Shown here piece after piece: positions 53,532 through 62,666 of a DNA stretch of 64,000 nt (within the stretch, counting starts at the first letter, position 1; every line of letters begins with the position of its first letter). This DNA is from Candidatus Zhuqueibacterota bacterium (GTDB lineage Bacteria; Zhuqueibacterota; Zhuqueibacteria; Residuimicrobiales; Krinioviventaceae): assembly GCA_016934825.1 (NCBI GenBank), contig JAFGSB010000097.1, positions 1 through 64,000 of the forward strand, given 5' to 3'. A model generated the notes under the pieces. The model was not told the origin of the DNA. It ran no database searches and saw only the letters and a program-made list of their open reading frames with translations. The position numbers and the translations under genes were made by a program.

Positions 53532-54521
53532 ATGAAAGTTCTGGTAACCGGCGCCGCCGGTTTTTTAGGCAGCCGTCTTGTTGAAGTGCTGGTCGATAAA
53601 AAGTACCAGGTTAAAGCTCTTGTCAGACAGCAGAGTAATAAAACATTACTGGAAAAACTGCCGATTGAAATTTTTACCGGTGACCTGGCTGATAAAGAAT
53701 CCCTTAACGGAATAATGGAGGGCGTGGATACGGTGATCCACGCAGGCGCAACAACATTTGGAACTTTTGAGGAACAGAAACGCGGTACGATTGACGGGAC
53801 CCGTTATATGCTTGATCTGGCAATTGAAGCCGGCGTGAAAAAATTTATATACATCAGTTCTCTTGTAGTATATGATATGAACAGTATCCCAAAAAATTCG
53901 CTGATAAATGAAAGCTTTGAACTTGAACGCCACCCCGAGATGGCCGGCCCTTATGCCTATACGAAAACCAAAAGTGAACAGATTGTCCAGGAATATATAA
54001 AAAATACCGATATGCCTATCACCATTGTACGTCCGGGCCTGATATATGGCGCAAGGCGAAATATGTTCTTTCCGCATCTTGGGTTTTCCGCTCTTGGCGG
54101 CAGGATTATTCTTAAAATCGGTTGTGAGAAAAAACTGCTGCCCATGACTTATATCTATAATACCTGTGAAGTGATTATCCGGCTGTTGCACCATGACAAG
54201 GGGAATGGCAGGATATATAATATCATCGATCCCAAAACAATCACCTATTCTCAATATTTGAAATACTATTTACGAGCCGTGGGCTTGAAAAGCATTGTTA
54301 TTCCCATACCCTTTAGCATGCTAAAACTGGCCGGATTTGTTTTTGAACAGTTGAACAAGCTGCCCAAACTTCGCGGAAAATTCGGATTGACAAGATATCG
54401 GTTGAATACGAAATTCAAAAAAGTCCGGTATGACGGCTCGCTTGTTTTGAAAGAATTAAAATGGTACCCCGAATTGTCCATGGATGAATCATTGGAGCGG
54501 GCATTTCATGTCGATAAATAA
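53532..54521 (+). CDS. NAD(P)-dependent epimerase/dehydratase (extended SDR)
   Basis: A 329-residue SDR with VTGAAGFLGSRL, the IYISSLVVYD Ser segment and catalytic YAYTK. The ATG at 53532 is decided by the AGGAG ribosome-binding site at 53521-53525; the frame is open further upstream into the previous gene. It is similar in type to the SDR at 49303-50301 (both open with the same strand and a LPVEL/LPIEI segment), suggesting paralogy. Likely a nucleotide-sugar enzyme for the glycan made here. Confidence 0.84.
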   Translation: MKVLVTGAAGFLGSRLVEVLVDKKYQVKALVRQQSNKTLLEKLPIEIFTGDLADKESLNGIMEGVDTVIHAGATTFGTFEEQKRGTIDGTRYMLDLAIEAGVKKFIYISSLVVYDMNSIPKNSLINESFELERHPEMAGPYAYTKTKSEQIVQEYIKNTDMPITIVRPGLIYGARRNMFFPHLGFSALGGRIILKIGCEKKLLPMTYIYNTCEVIIRLLHHDKGNGRIYNIIDPKTITYSQYLKYYLRAVGLKSIVIPIPFSMLKLAGFVFEQLNKLPKLRGKFGLTRYRLNTKFKKVRYDGSLVLKELKWYPELSMDESLERAFHVDK

Positions 54522-54556
54522 TAATCGATACATTAAATTTTACCTTCCAAAACCTG

Positions 54557-55564
54557 ATGCCAAAAATAAATAACAGGGTGATAAAATTTTTCAGCAGAAT
54601 GGTCCTGAGCGGGGCTATCCTGCTTTATCTGCTCAGTAAAATTGATATTGAGGTTGCCAGGACAACCCTCGGCTCCCTCAAATATAAATATTTACTGCTG
54701 GCGTTGATTCCGATTTTGATCGAATTGATCCTGAAATCTTATAAATGGCAGATGCTGTTACAGGTCAAGTATATTAAGGTGCCGTTCTTTCAGATATTCA
54801 AGATATATTATATCAGCAGTTTTATCGGTATGTTTTTACCATCCAGTCTGGCTATAGATCTGCTGAGAACATACAGTTTGTCGCGGTACATCAAGAATAC
54901 ACATGATTCCGTATCCACAGTTTTTGTGGACCGGCTTTTGGGTGTTCTGTCTCTTGTCTTTGTTGTTTTGATAGGCATTTTAGCAGTCAAGACCAATTTT
55001 ATTAATAACACGGTTCAGCTTGTTATTACCATACTCGTGTCACTGTTTATATTGTTTAGCTGCATTATTTTGTCACGATATGTTATTGTTTTTTTTGAAT
55101 GGGTGTTGAAAAAATGCAAGTTTAGTCACTTAAAAATTGAAAAATATACAAACCTGCTGCATAGAATTTATCAATCCATAATTGATTTCAAGAACAATAA
55201 AATTGAAGTCTTTAAAGTATTCCTTATCTCAATTTTTTTCCAATTCAACCGTGTAGCCATTTCCTATGCGGTCGCGTTATCTTTTAATCTTAACATCAGT
55301 TTTAAATACTGGGTTATCATCGTACCGCTGGTAACATTGGCGACAATGCTGCCGCTGGCGATCGGCGGTATCGGTGTGAGAGAGGGCGCTTTTGTTTTCT
55401 TTTTAAGCCAACTGGGCGTTTCCATTTCCACTGCATTTTTATTATCCCTGACTACTTTTTTACTTGTTGTGATTACCTCATTACCCGGTTTCGGATTTTA
55501 TTTAATGTATGGTTTGTCCATAAAAAGGATCGAGGAAGACCAGTTTGAGAAGCTCCGTGAATGA
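54557..55564 (+). CDS. Lysylphosphatidylglycerol-synthase TM-region family membrane protein
   Basis: A 335-residue polytopic membrane protein with about eight helices and the family features GMFLPSSLAIDLLRTY, VFVDRLLGVLSLV and LPLAIGGIGVREGAFVFFL. This large family is often encoded with glycan or polyprenol enzymes and is thought to flip or shuttle lipid-linked molecules, although most members are uncharacterised. A paralogue lies at 61631-62659. It ends the second gene group, before a 345-bp gap. Confidence 0.85.
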   Translation: MPKINNRVIKFFSRMVLSGAILLYLLSKIDIEVARTTLGSLKYKYLLLALIPILIELILKSYKWQMLLQVKYIKVPFFQIFKIYYISSFIGMFLPSSLAIDLLRTYSLSRYIKNTHDSVSTVFVDRLLGVLSLVFVVLIGILAVKTNFINNTVQLVITILVSLFILFSCIILSRYVIVFFEWVLKKCKFSHLKIEKYTNLLHRIYQSIIDFKNNKIEVFKVFLISIFFQFNRVAISYAVALSFNLNISFKYWVIIVPLVTLATMLPLAIGGIGVREGAFVFFLSQLGVSISTAFLLSLTTFLLVVITSLPGFGFYLMYGLSIKRIEEDQFEKLRE

Positions 55565-55909
55565 CCATAATTATAATAATAACAATATTGAAATTGGGGA
55601 CATACATGACCCAAAATTGCAACATTTATGAAATTTATATGGGGCATTTGGGGGATAATTGAGAAATGAATATTTCTTTTTAATCGGGGCGTTATGAACA
55701 GGTATTTGTTAGTACGTTAAGTCCATTAAAAACAATATGTTGTTGTTTTGACGGGGTCCCATCTTTTTTTAAATTTATAATAAATTGTGTAATATACATT
55801 TTATAAAGTGGCATAGTGATTGCTAATTATAAGAACGTATAATCTTATATTTTTTAGACATGTATAGATAAAAATATTATTTTTCCCCACAATTAGATGG
55901 AGTTATTTC
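55565..55909. other. 345-bp gap with sigma54-type promoter
   Basis: No credible gene. AT-rich, with a sigma54-type promoter at 55809-55824 (listed separately). A GGGG-ACATACATGA-CCC segment near 55598-55614 could be an activator site or chance. I see no intrinsic terminator for the preceding gene. Confidence 0.5.
55809..55824 (+). promoter_or_regulatory. Sigma54 (RpoN)-type -24/-12 promoter before the secreted glycosidase-like gene
   Basis: TGGCATAGTGATTGCT fits the sigma54 consensus with GG at 55810-55811 and GC at 55822-55823, ten bases between, the same spacing and the same TGGCAT start as the promoter at 39228. The start point would be near 55835, about 75 nt before the ATG. Confidence 0.7.
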
Positions 55910-57520
55910 ATGGTATTTGAAAATTTCCGCACTTTGAAGAGTTATATAATATTATGTACCATTTCTTTTCTATTATTGTTTACGGTCACTCAAGATGCTC
56001 TTGCGCAATTGGAAGTATTCGACAAAAATCCAAATTATTTAACTTACAATGGGGAACCCATTTTACTGATGTGCTCGGTGCCAAATGGTCAGGATTTTCA
56101 TGTAATGGATTTTGATATCAATTTTATCACCCAGATGAAAAATTACGGAGGCAATCATATCTGGGTCATGATCGAAAATTTTACCGCGATAAAATGGAGT
56201 TATACAAAAAATACCCCTGACGCCTTTTATGACAAAATCGGCGCCATAGCCCGGGTCGCTTATGAAAATGATGTTATTTTTGGAATTTCATTGTTTGGAT
56301 ACGGTCTGGTGCGTTATCCCTGGAATTTTTCTTTCAATGCAGCGTGCAGTACTCATTGTGGTAACGATCCCGGTCCGCTCAAGGACCCCATGGATTTTTA
56401 TGATGCAACCTCTAACGATTCTGCCGTTGTCGCTGCCAGAGATGTGCAAAAGACAATCATGAGAAAAATAATTGAACGAACCTGGCAATACCCGAATGTG
56501 TATTATAGTCCCGGCTGGGAAATTAAGGTAATCTGGAATTATAAGGTTGCCGAATGGTTCAAGTGGGCAACCGATTATATGGAAGATCAGGGCCATATAA
56601 TCAATCCGAATATCGATCATTTGTTTGCAATTGAAAAAACTATGGACCCGATGGAAGCCTTTAAAGTCGGAGCTGATTTTGTCATTGATGAAGACGGCAA
56701 CGCATACAAAAGTGAAGGAATTCCATTTGTGTATTGGAGTATGGATGGAGTTTACCGGGGATTGGATTTCTGGAACCAGGATGAACTGGAGCCGACGCGC
56801 AACTGGGATTTTATGCGTGAGGAACTCATATCCGGCGCAGCAGGTTTGGCAACAATTTGGGGGGTTGATCCGGAGGAGGAGGATTATATGCAAAGCCTGG
56901 CAAACTTTGCAAGTACAGTTGAAAACTGGTGCGACGAACCGGGACAGGAAATTACCAATGCAACAGTCCCCCTGACTTATAATGTAGCCGGAACAGATCT
57001 ACCGGGCTCCAATGATTGTGAGGATATAACCGATTACAGCAGTTTTCAAATTTCAAATATTAACGTATCATCGGGCCGTGCTTATGTCCAGGATTTTAAT
57101 GTCAATATAAACCGGCCTTTTTATATTGACAGAACCTATACCGTCGCATATATTCCTCCTGATTACCGGGGATTAATATGGCTTAAAACGGCTAATGATG
57201 ATAAGAGAAATGAAGATGCAAACTTTATGTCTTATACTGTGAATCAGGATGTTACTGTCTACGTTGGATATGATACACGTATTGCAGTGAAACCCGGCTG
57301 GTTACAGTCCTGGACATCTACCCAGGATTATATTACCGATGATACCGGGGTGGAATTTGAATTGATGCAAAAAGATTTTACTAAAGGGACAATAACTCTC
57401 GGTTCGAATCAGGGCAGCAGCGGCAGTATGTATATAATTCTTCACATGCCCACAGGTGAAGTGGATTTGTCACCGCCGGCTCCGCCTCAGGGTATATATC
57501 TACGGACTTTGTTTGAATAA
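55910..57520 (+). CDS. Secreted glycoside-hydrolase-like protein with C-terminal beta domain
   Basis: A 536-residue protein with a signal peptide (about 1-33, ending DALAQ). Residues 35-350 look like a TIM-barrel glycosidase of the DUF4038/GH140-like kind (NYLTYNGEPILL, NHIWVMIENF, YYSPGWEIKVIW with a Glu in the WEI motif, IPFVYWSMDGVY). The second half (about 390-520) is a beta-rich module with FYIDRTYTVAYIP, TANDDKRNED and VYVGYDTRI, a pattern I know from other extracellular bacterial proteins. It may trim or bind the exopolysaccharide. The catalytic acid/base pair is not certain. Confidence 0.75.
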   Translation: MVFENFRTLKSYIILCTISFLLLFTVTQDALAQLEVFDKNPNYLTYNGEPILLMCSVPNGQDFHVMDFDINFITQMKNYGGNHIWVMIENFTAIKWSYTKNTPDAFYDKIGAIARVAYENDVIFGISLFGYGLVRYPWNFSFNAACSTHCGNDPGPLKDPMDFYDATSNDSAVVAARDVQKTIMRKIIERTWQYPNVYYSPGWEIKVIWNYKVAEWFKWATDYMEDQGHIINPNIDHLFAIEKTMDPMEAFKVGADFVIDEDGNAYKSEGIPFVYWSMDGVYRGLDFWNQDELEPTRNWDFMREELISGAAGLATIWGVDPEEEDYMQSLANFASTVENWCDEPGQEITNATVPLTYNVAGTDLPGSNDCEDITDYSSFQISNINVSSGRAYVQDFNVNINRPFYIDRTYTVAYIPPDYRGLIWLKTANDDKRNEDANFMSYTVNQDVTVYVGYDTRIAVKPGWLQSWTSTQDYITDDTGVEFELMQKDFTKGTITLGSNQGSSGSMYIILHMPTGEVDLSPPAPPQGIYLRTLFE

Positions 57521-57527
57521 AATGATT

Positions 57528-57552
57528 GCTTTCCGTCTTTTTGACGGAAAGC
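57528..57552 (+). terminator. Hairpin after the secreted protein gene (probable terminator)
   Basis: A perfect 10-bp stem GCTTTCCGTC (57528-57537)/GACGGAAAGC (57543-57552) with a TTTTT loop lies 8 bp after the stop codon. The following bases are AAAATGTTG before a T-rich stretch, so the T run is delayed. Confidence 0.6.
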
Positions 57553-57767
57553 AAAATGTTGTTTTTATTTTAGCAAAAATATCTTACCTTTTATCAAATC
57601 AACTTGATCCCCAATGATTGATTTTATCGCAAGGGAATTATATTCTGTTTCCAGATTCCGGAAACGGAATGTTCGATAATTCCGGCTTGCATTTTTACGT
57701 AAATTATATTTATTGTGTGTAATTTATATTTAATAATAAAACCAAATTATCATTTAATATAAATATA

Positions 57768-58676
57768 ATGAATTCATTATTTGTCGGCTTTCGAAATATA
57801 TGGGAAAAAAATATGCCGGAGGCTCATGCGGCGTTGACCGGGGGCTTTCCCTCTTTTGTATTTTCAAAAAATCCTCGGGAATTAAATTCCGGCATCCCCG
57901 TCTTTTGTTACCATGTTGTTAATGAACAATTATTTACAGAAGATTTGGAATTTTTAATCCGGAATGACTATATAACAATAGACGCCGATACCATGCTCCG
58001 GCATCTGCAAGGCAAAGAAAAGGCGCCGGAAAGAAGTATAGTCATCACATTTGATGACGGCGCGCAAAATTTATATCATGTCGCCTATCCGTTACTGAAA
58101 AAGTTTAATAAAAAAGCCGTCGTTTTTATTGCGCCGCGGTTTCATGACCCGGTCGGGGACTTTGATTATCATACATTAACTCCTTTGTCCTGGGAACAGA
58201 TAGGGGAAATGTATGAATCCGGTGTCTTTGATTTTCAGTCGCATACAATGGAGCACCGTTATATCCCGCGCTGGCCCGAATTTGTGGAACTGGCGGGTGC
58301 GGACCCTAAAGTAATCAGCGCTTTAATCGGACAACCGTTAAGTATGGAGGAAGATTTTCGCCTGTCCAGGGAAATTATTGAACAAAAATTAAAGAAAAAA
58401 GTATTTCACCTGGCGTTCCCAAAGTTTTTCGGCAATGATGAAGCCATAAAGATCGGGCGTCAGACGGGTTATGAGGGCTTTTGGTGGGGTGTTCTGCCGA
58501 AAAGACCGTGCAATGAATGGGGACAATCACCGACGCACATCGTCCGGCTTGAAGCGCAATTTATCCGCCGTTTACCGGGAGCAGGACGGGTATCGCTGGC
58601 TTCGATATTAACAAAACGTTATGCGGGAAGTGTTGTGCGCTACAGGAACAAATTGTTGAAAAAAGGGAGGGATTAG
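57768..58676 (+). CDS. Polysaccharide deacetylase (NodB/CE4 family)
   Basis: A 302-residue enzyme. The NodB domain starts at about residue 90: ITFDDG holds catalytic/metal Asp96-Asp97, and FQSHTMEHRY holds the H-x3-H metal pair. No signal peptide is seen (residues 1-40 are not hydrophobic enough), so it may act on the cytosolic side on lipid-linked units or be exported otherwise. It probably removes acetyl groups from the EPS or its precursor. It overlaps nothing but is directly followed (1 bp) by an acyltransferase gene, so the two are co-translated. Confidence 0.88.
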   Translation: MNSLFVGFRNIWEKNMPEAHAALTGGFPSFVFSKNPRELNSGIPVFCYHVVNEQLFTEDLEFLIRNDYITIDADTMLRHLQGKEKAPERSIVITFDDGAQNLYHVAYPLLKKFNKKAVVFIAPRFHDPVGDFDYHTLTPLSWEQIGEMYESGVFDFQSHTMEHRYIPRWPEFVELAGADPKVISALIGQPLSMEEDFRLSREIIEQKLKKKVFHLAFPKFFGNDEAIKIGRQTGYEGFWWGVLPKRPCNEWGQSPTHIVRLEAQFIRRLPGAGRVSLASILTKRYAGSVVRYRNKLLKKGRD

Positions 58677-58677
58677 G

Positions 58678-59148
58678 ATGACGTTCACTCAACAATGTAC
58701 GGAAATTTTAAGATGGATGGCTGTTTATTGTCCGCATCCGGCATTGCGTACCGCCCTGTTCAGAAAATGCGGCGTTCGGATCGGTCAAAAGGTCGTCATT
58801 AATTTCGGCGTCAATATAATTCTGCCCATGACGGAAAAGGGAGTTAAAAAGGGAAATATCGTAATCGGCGACCGGGTTGCCATTGCAACCGGTGCCGTAA
58901 TCGTCGGACAGTCGGACCCAAATTTTTCCGTTTTGTCATCCTTATATCCCGAGGATAATCGGCCGATTGAGATCTGTGACGATGTCTGGATCGGCGCCAA
59001 TGCCGTAATCTTGCCGGGTGTAACGATCGGCGAACAGGCCGTAATTGCCGCAGGCGCCGTTGTGAACAGGGATGTGCCCCCCTCAACCGTGTATGCCGGT
59101 GTTCCGGCCGTTAAAATTAAAGATATCCCCAAAATTGAAAAAGTTTAG
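58678..59148 (+). CDS. Hexapeptide-repeat O-acetyltransferase
   Basis: A 156-residue left-handed beta-helix enzyme of the maltose/serine acetyltransferase-like type: RIGQKVVINFGVNI, IVIGDRVAIATGAVI, WIGANAVILPGVTIG and the C-terminal VYAGVPAVKIKDIP. It should acetylate a sugar with acetyl-CoA. The ATG at 58678 follows the stop of the deacetylase gene after one base, behind a GGGAGG ribosome-binding site. A deacetylase and an acetyltransferase side by side suggest modification of the glycan's acetylation. Confidence 0.88.
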   Translation: MTFTQQCTEILRWMAVYCPHPALRTALFRKCGVRIGQKVVINFGVNIILPMTEKGVKKGNIVIGDRVAIATGAVIVGQSDPNFSVLSSLYPEDNRPIEICDDVWIGANAVILPGVTIGEQAVIAAGAVVNRDVPPSTVYAGVPAVKIKDIPKIEKV

Positions 59149-59172
59149 TATAATTTTAATATTTAAGGATTT

Positions 59173-60315
59173 ATGATTTTGACAGGGATGACTTTATCTG
59201 TAATCAATAATGAACAGGATTTTTTCAAACTTGAAAAAGAATGGGAAGAATTGGAGAAGCATGCAAACAATCTGACTGTTTTCCAGACATGGATATTTCA
59301 GTATTATACCTGGCGTATTTTTGCGGATAGAGTGAATTTACATATAATTCTGGTGCGGGACAAAGACGGGAGACTGGTGGGCTGCGCCCCTCTCGGGACC
59401 CGAATACAAAAGGCCGGTGCCGTAAAATTGAAAATTTTAAGTTTCTGTTGTATCAAATATTGTGATTTTCAAAATTTTATTGTTCATGCCGATTATGAAG
59501 AACAGGTTTTTTCGGCTTTGGCCGGTTGGTTCAAGGACAACAGGAGACAGTGGGACGTCATCGAGTTTAAGCTGCTCAGAGGGGACTTTACGATTATTGA
59601 TAAAAAATCCCATTTTATAGAAAAATTGCGGGACAGCATCAAAGTGGAAAACATCGGACAGGCCCCATATATCACTATACAGGATGACTGGAGAAATTTC
59701 CAGAACGCCCTGAGCAGTAAGCGTGCGAAATCGGTTCGTTATGAAGTTAAAAATTTATTCCGTCAGTTCGAAGGTGAGTATAAGGGATTTCACAAAGGAG
59801 ATGAATTGGAAAACGCCCTTATCCAAATGATGGACCTGCATCAAAAACGCATTCGGCAGAAACATCAGCTCGGCGCTTTTGCGACCGAACATGTCAGAAA
59901 GGGATTCCTCCGGCTTGTTCGGGAACTGGAAAAAAAAGGATATATCGCTATTCACACGATTGCTTCGGAAAAGAGGACTGTTGCCGCCATCGGTACCTTT
60001 ATACATAATAAAAAAGTTTTATATTTTCAGGGCGGATTTGATCCCGAATATTTCCGGCTCAGTCCCGGTAAAGTTGTTCTTGCCATGCGCATAACCGAGG
60101 CGATTGAAGATAACGCACAGGAATTCGATTTTCTGTTTGGCGACGAGGATTACAAGTTTGCCTGGTCCACGGGACAGCGGCAGATATTTCAGCTTGAAAT
60201 AACAACCGGTTCCCCGAAACGGTTAATTTATAAACTGAATCAGGGTATTCAAAACAGGCTGCTGCAGTCGGAACGAATTCGGGCGCTGTATTTCAGGTTG
60301 CGGCCGGGTTCATAA
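59173..60315 (+). CDS. GNAT/FemAB-like acyltransferase (BioF2-like, CelD type)
   Basis: A 380-residue protein with the tandem-GNAT layout of the BioF2-like/CelD acyltransferases often found in EPS and XrtA loci. It opens with SVINNEQDFFKLEKEWEELE and FQTWIFQYYTWRIF, and the C-terminal half has LYFQGGFDPEYFRLSPGKVVL and FDFLFGDEDYKFAWS. It probably transfers an acyl or aminoacyl group to a glycan or lipid. It lies 24 bp after the acetyltransferase gene. Substrate is unknown. Confidence 0.8.
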   Translation: MILTGMTLSVINNEQDFFKLEKEWEELEKHANNLTVFQTWIFQYYTWRIFADRVNLHIILVRDKDGRLVGCAPLGTRIQKAGAVKLKILSFCCIKYCDFQNFIVHADYEEQVFSALAGWFKDNRRQWDVIEFKLLRGDFTIIDKKSHFIEKLRDSIKVENIGQAPYITIQDDWRNFQNALSSKRAKSVRYEVKNLFRQFEGEYKGFHKGDELENALIQMMDLHQKRIRQKHQLGAFATEHVRKGFLRLVRELEKKGYIAIHTIASEKRTVAAIGTFIHNKKVLYFQGGFDPEYFRLSPGKVVLAMRITEAIEDNAQEFDFLFGDEDYKFAWSTGQRQIFQLEITTGSPKRLIYKLNQGIQNRLLQSERIRALYFRLRPGS

Positions 60316-60429
60316 TTTTTTACGTTTAATTAAAGAAGGCTTTACAATATCAATATGATAAAAGAGTTGATAATCTCTCTTTTTTATATTAATTTAGACT
60401 TAAAATAAAAGTTTTGTTATAAAACAGGA

Positions 60430-61404
60430 ATGAATCCAATGGATGTAGCCATATCAGTTATCATACCCGCATACAATGAAGAAGACGGAATTATTAATGT
60501 GATAGATGATTTAAATAAAGTGCTGAACGAGGCCAATATAGAGCATGAAATAATAATTATTGATGACGGTTCCAAAGACAAGACAATTGAAAAAGCGCGA
60601 ACGACCAATGCAATTGTTGTTCAGCATATGAAAAACCGTGGATACGGTGCTGCGCTCAAAACGGGAATCAATATAGCAAAAAACGAATTTATTGTTATCA
60701 CCGACGCGGATAATACTTATCCCGCCAGCCAGATCCCCAAAATGCTCGAGCATATTCAGGAAGCGGATATGGTTGTCGGTTCGCGGCAGGGCGAAAATGT
60801 CGCGATCCCGTTGATCAGAAGGCCGGCAAAATGGGTCTTGCGCAAGTTGGCCGAGTACGTCACCGGTGAAAAAATACCCGATTTGAATTCCGGTTTACGA
60901 ATATTCAGGCGCGAATTAATCATGCAATATCTGAATATTTTATCCGACAGATTTTCTTTTACGACAACCTCAACTGTTGCGTTTTTAAGCGATAATTATA
61001 AGGTCATGTACGTTCCCATCGATTATTATCAACGGGCGGGAAAGTCCAAAATTGTTCCCTGGAATTTCATTGAATTTATGAATCTGGTGATTCGTTTGTC
61101 CATGCTTTTTAATCCGTTGAAAATATTTATACCCGCCGCTCTGTTCACATTTATTTTGAGCGCTATCAAGTTTACTTTTGACGTCATTATGGCGGTAGAA
61201 GAAGCCGGGGGTATTACATTCACTTTCCTGACCAGTAAAGTCGTCTCTTCAAGTGTGTTGATTTTATGGTTTTCAGGGTTACAGATTCTGCTGATCGGAA
61301 TGATGGCCGACGGGATTAATAGAAAAATCGCCCAGTACAGTACACCCAAAGCAAAGTCTTATTCCAGACAATCAATCAGGGTATATAATCAGGAACAAAA
61401 ATAA
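60430..61404 (+). CDS. Glycosyltransferase family 2 with two C-terminal TM helices (DPM1/GtrB-like)
   Basis: A 324-residue GT-A enzyme: SVIIPAYNEEDGI, IIDDGSKDKT, the DxD-type ITDADNTYP, and RIFRRELIMQYL. Two C-terminal membrane helices follow (about 233-258 and 272-292). This is the arrangement of polyprenyl-phosphate sugar synthases such as GtrB/DPM1-like, which make lipid-phosphate sugars. It probably supplies a lipid-linked sugar donor. It is followed by a terminator, so the LPG-synthase-like gene has its own start. Confidence 0.88.
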   Translation: MNPMDVAISVIIPAYNEEDGIINVIDDLNKVLNEANIEHEIIIIDDGSKDKTIEKARTTNAIVVQHMKNRGYGAALKTGINIAKNEFIVITDADNTYPASQIPKMLEHIQEADMVVGSRQGENVAIPLIRRPAKWVLRKLAEYVTGEKIPDLNSGLRIFRRELIMQYLNILSDRFSFTTTSTVAFLSDNYKVMYVPIDYYQRAGKSKIVPWNFIEFMNLVIRLSMLFNPLKIFIPAALFTFILSAIKFTFDVIMAVEEAGGITFTFLTSKVVSSSVLILWFSGLQILLIGMMADGINRKIAQYSTPKAKSYSRQSIRVYNQEQK

Positions 61405-61451
61405 AATGATTTAAGCAGTTTTGGACTAAAATTTGCAATTCACCCGAAATT

Positions 61452-61481
61452 AAAAGCATGTCGAATTTTTGACATGCTTTT
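61452..61481 (+). terminator. Intrinsic terminator after the GT2 gene
   Basis: An 11-bp stem AAAAGCATGTC (61452-61462)/GACATGCTTTT (61471-61481) encloses an 8-nt loop. The A-rich start and T-rich end suggest it can work in both directions. Confidence 0.75.
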
Positions 61482-61630
61482 GTGTATAATTCTGTATTAT
61501 TTTTACTGTCCGAATTTAAAAGAATTGATCGAAATCATTTTACGCAAAAATCGGTATATGATTGTATCTTTAATGTTGTGTAAATAGTTATAAAATTATG
61601 ACTTATATTGTTTGATTGAAAATAAAAAAT

Positions 61631-62659
61631 ATGACTGAAAACAGAGTAAAAAGTAAAAAAACCTCAATATTGTGGCAAATTCTCAAGATTGTGGTAACGT
61701 TCAGTGCTATTTACTGGTTTTCCTCAACAGTTGAATGGCACAGTGTAATGGAAGGACTTGGCCAGGTAAATTTGACCATGTTGATGATTGCTTTTGTGGT
61801 TTTTGTTTTACGATTGGTGCCATGTTCGTTACGCTGGAAAAAAGTGGGGCAAACAAGCGGTTATTCCATAAATTTTCGCCAGTCGTTTTACGGATATATG
61901 GTCGGCGGTTTTTTTAATACATTTTTGCCCACCGGCCGGGGCGGTGATGCTGCCCGTGCGATTATTATTGCCAGGAAATGTAACCTGTCACTGGGCGGGA
62001 TTATGGGCACCATTTTTGTGGAGCGGTTTGTCGGCCTTCTTGTCACCGTATTGATTGCTCTTGGCGCCAGTTATATTGCATCAGCCGGAATCGAAGCGTT
62101 ACGGAATGCCCTGCCGTCGATTATTTTATTAACGTTGATATTGATTGCCCTTGGGGTTATATTTTTGTCCCCATGGTTTCAAAATTTATATCATAAAATA
62201 GCGAGGAAACTGCCGTTTCAAAAATTCTGGAAAAGTATAGCCGATATGCTTGACGTTTTTCATGTCTATCGAAAATCCCCCAAATCAATATCCTGGGTGG
62301 TTTTATATTCATTACTGAATCAGATAATTTTTATTTTTTCAGGATATTTGGTCGCCAAGGCCATTTTTGGTTTTAACGCGCCATGGACCAGCTTTCCGAT
62401 TGTCATACCATTGATATTTATCGCCGAATTATTACCATCGATTGGCGGATACGGGATACGTGAAGCCGGTTATGTTTTCTTTTTTAGCTGGTTTGGCGTA
62501 ACACCCGAAGCGGCGGTTGTTTTTGGTATTTTGCAATTAATATTTTTATGGATCTCCGCGTTGATCGGGTCGCTGTTTTTTATACTGGATTCTCCTGGAA
62601 AAAAACCGGTTATAAAGGAGATCCAAAACATAAGCGCCGATAAATTTATTATAAAATAG
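61631..62659 (+). CDS. Lysylphosphatidylglycerol-synthase TM-region family membrane protein (second copy)
   Basis: A 342-residue membrane protein with about eight helices, the same family as 54557-55564: GGFFNTFLPTGRGGDAARAIII, IFVERFVGLLVTVLIAL and LLPSIGGYGIREAGYVFFF line up with the corresponding stretches of the first copy. Both copies keep the Gly-Gly...Gly-hydrophobic-Arg-Glu (GIREAG/GVREGA) motif. It probably handles a lipid-linked molecule in the glycan pathway. ATG at 61631 is used; an in-frame TTG at 61616 would add five residues. Confidence 0.83.
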   Translation: MTENRVKSKKTSILWQILKIVVTFSAIYWFSSTVEWHSVMEGLGQVNLTMLMIAFVVFVLRLVPCSLRWKKVGQTSGYSINFRQSFYGYMVGGFFNTFLPTGRGGDAARAIIIARKCNLSLGGIMGTIFVERFVGLLVTVLIALGASYIASAGIEALRNALPSIILLTLILIALGVIFLSPWFQNLYHKIARKLPFQKFWKSIADMLDVFHVYRKSPKSISWVVLYSLLNQIIFIFSGYLVAKAIFGFNAPWTSFPIVIPLIFIAELLPSIGGYGIREAGYVFFFSWFGVTPEAAVVFGILQLIFLWISALIGSLFFILDSPGKKPVIKEIQNISADKFIIK

Positions 62660-62666
62660 CAGGATT

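Noticed and set aside
61422-61437. Sigma54-like sequence TGGACTAAAATTTGCA with correct GG-10-GC spacing
   Set aside because: A strong intrinsic terminator (61452-61481) begins directly at the expected transcript start, and the -24 element deviates from TGGCA. Probably chance, unless it makes a very short RNA.
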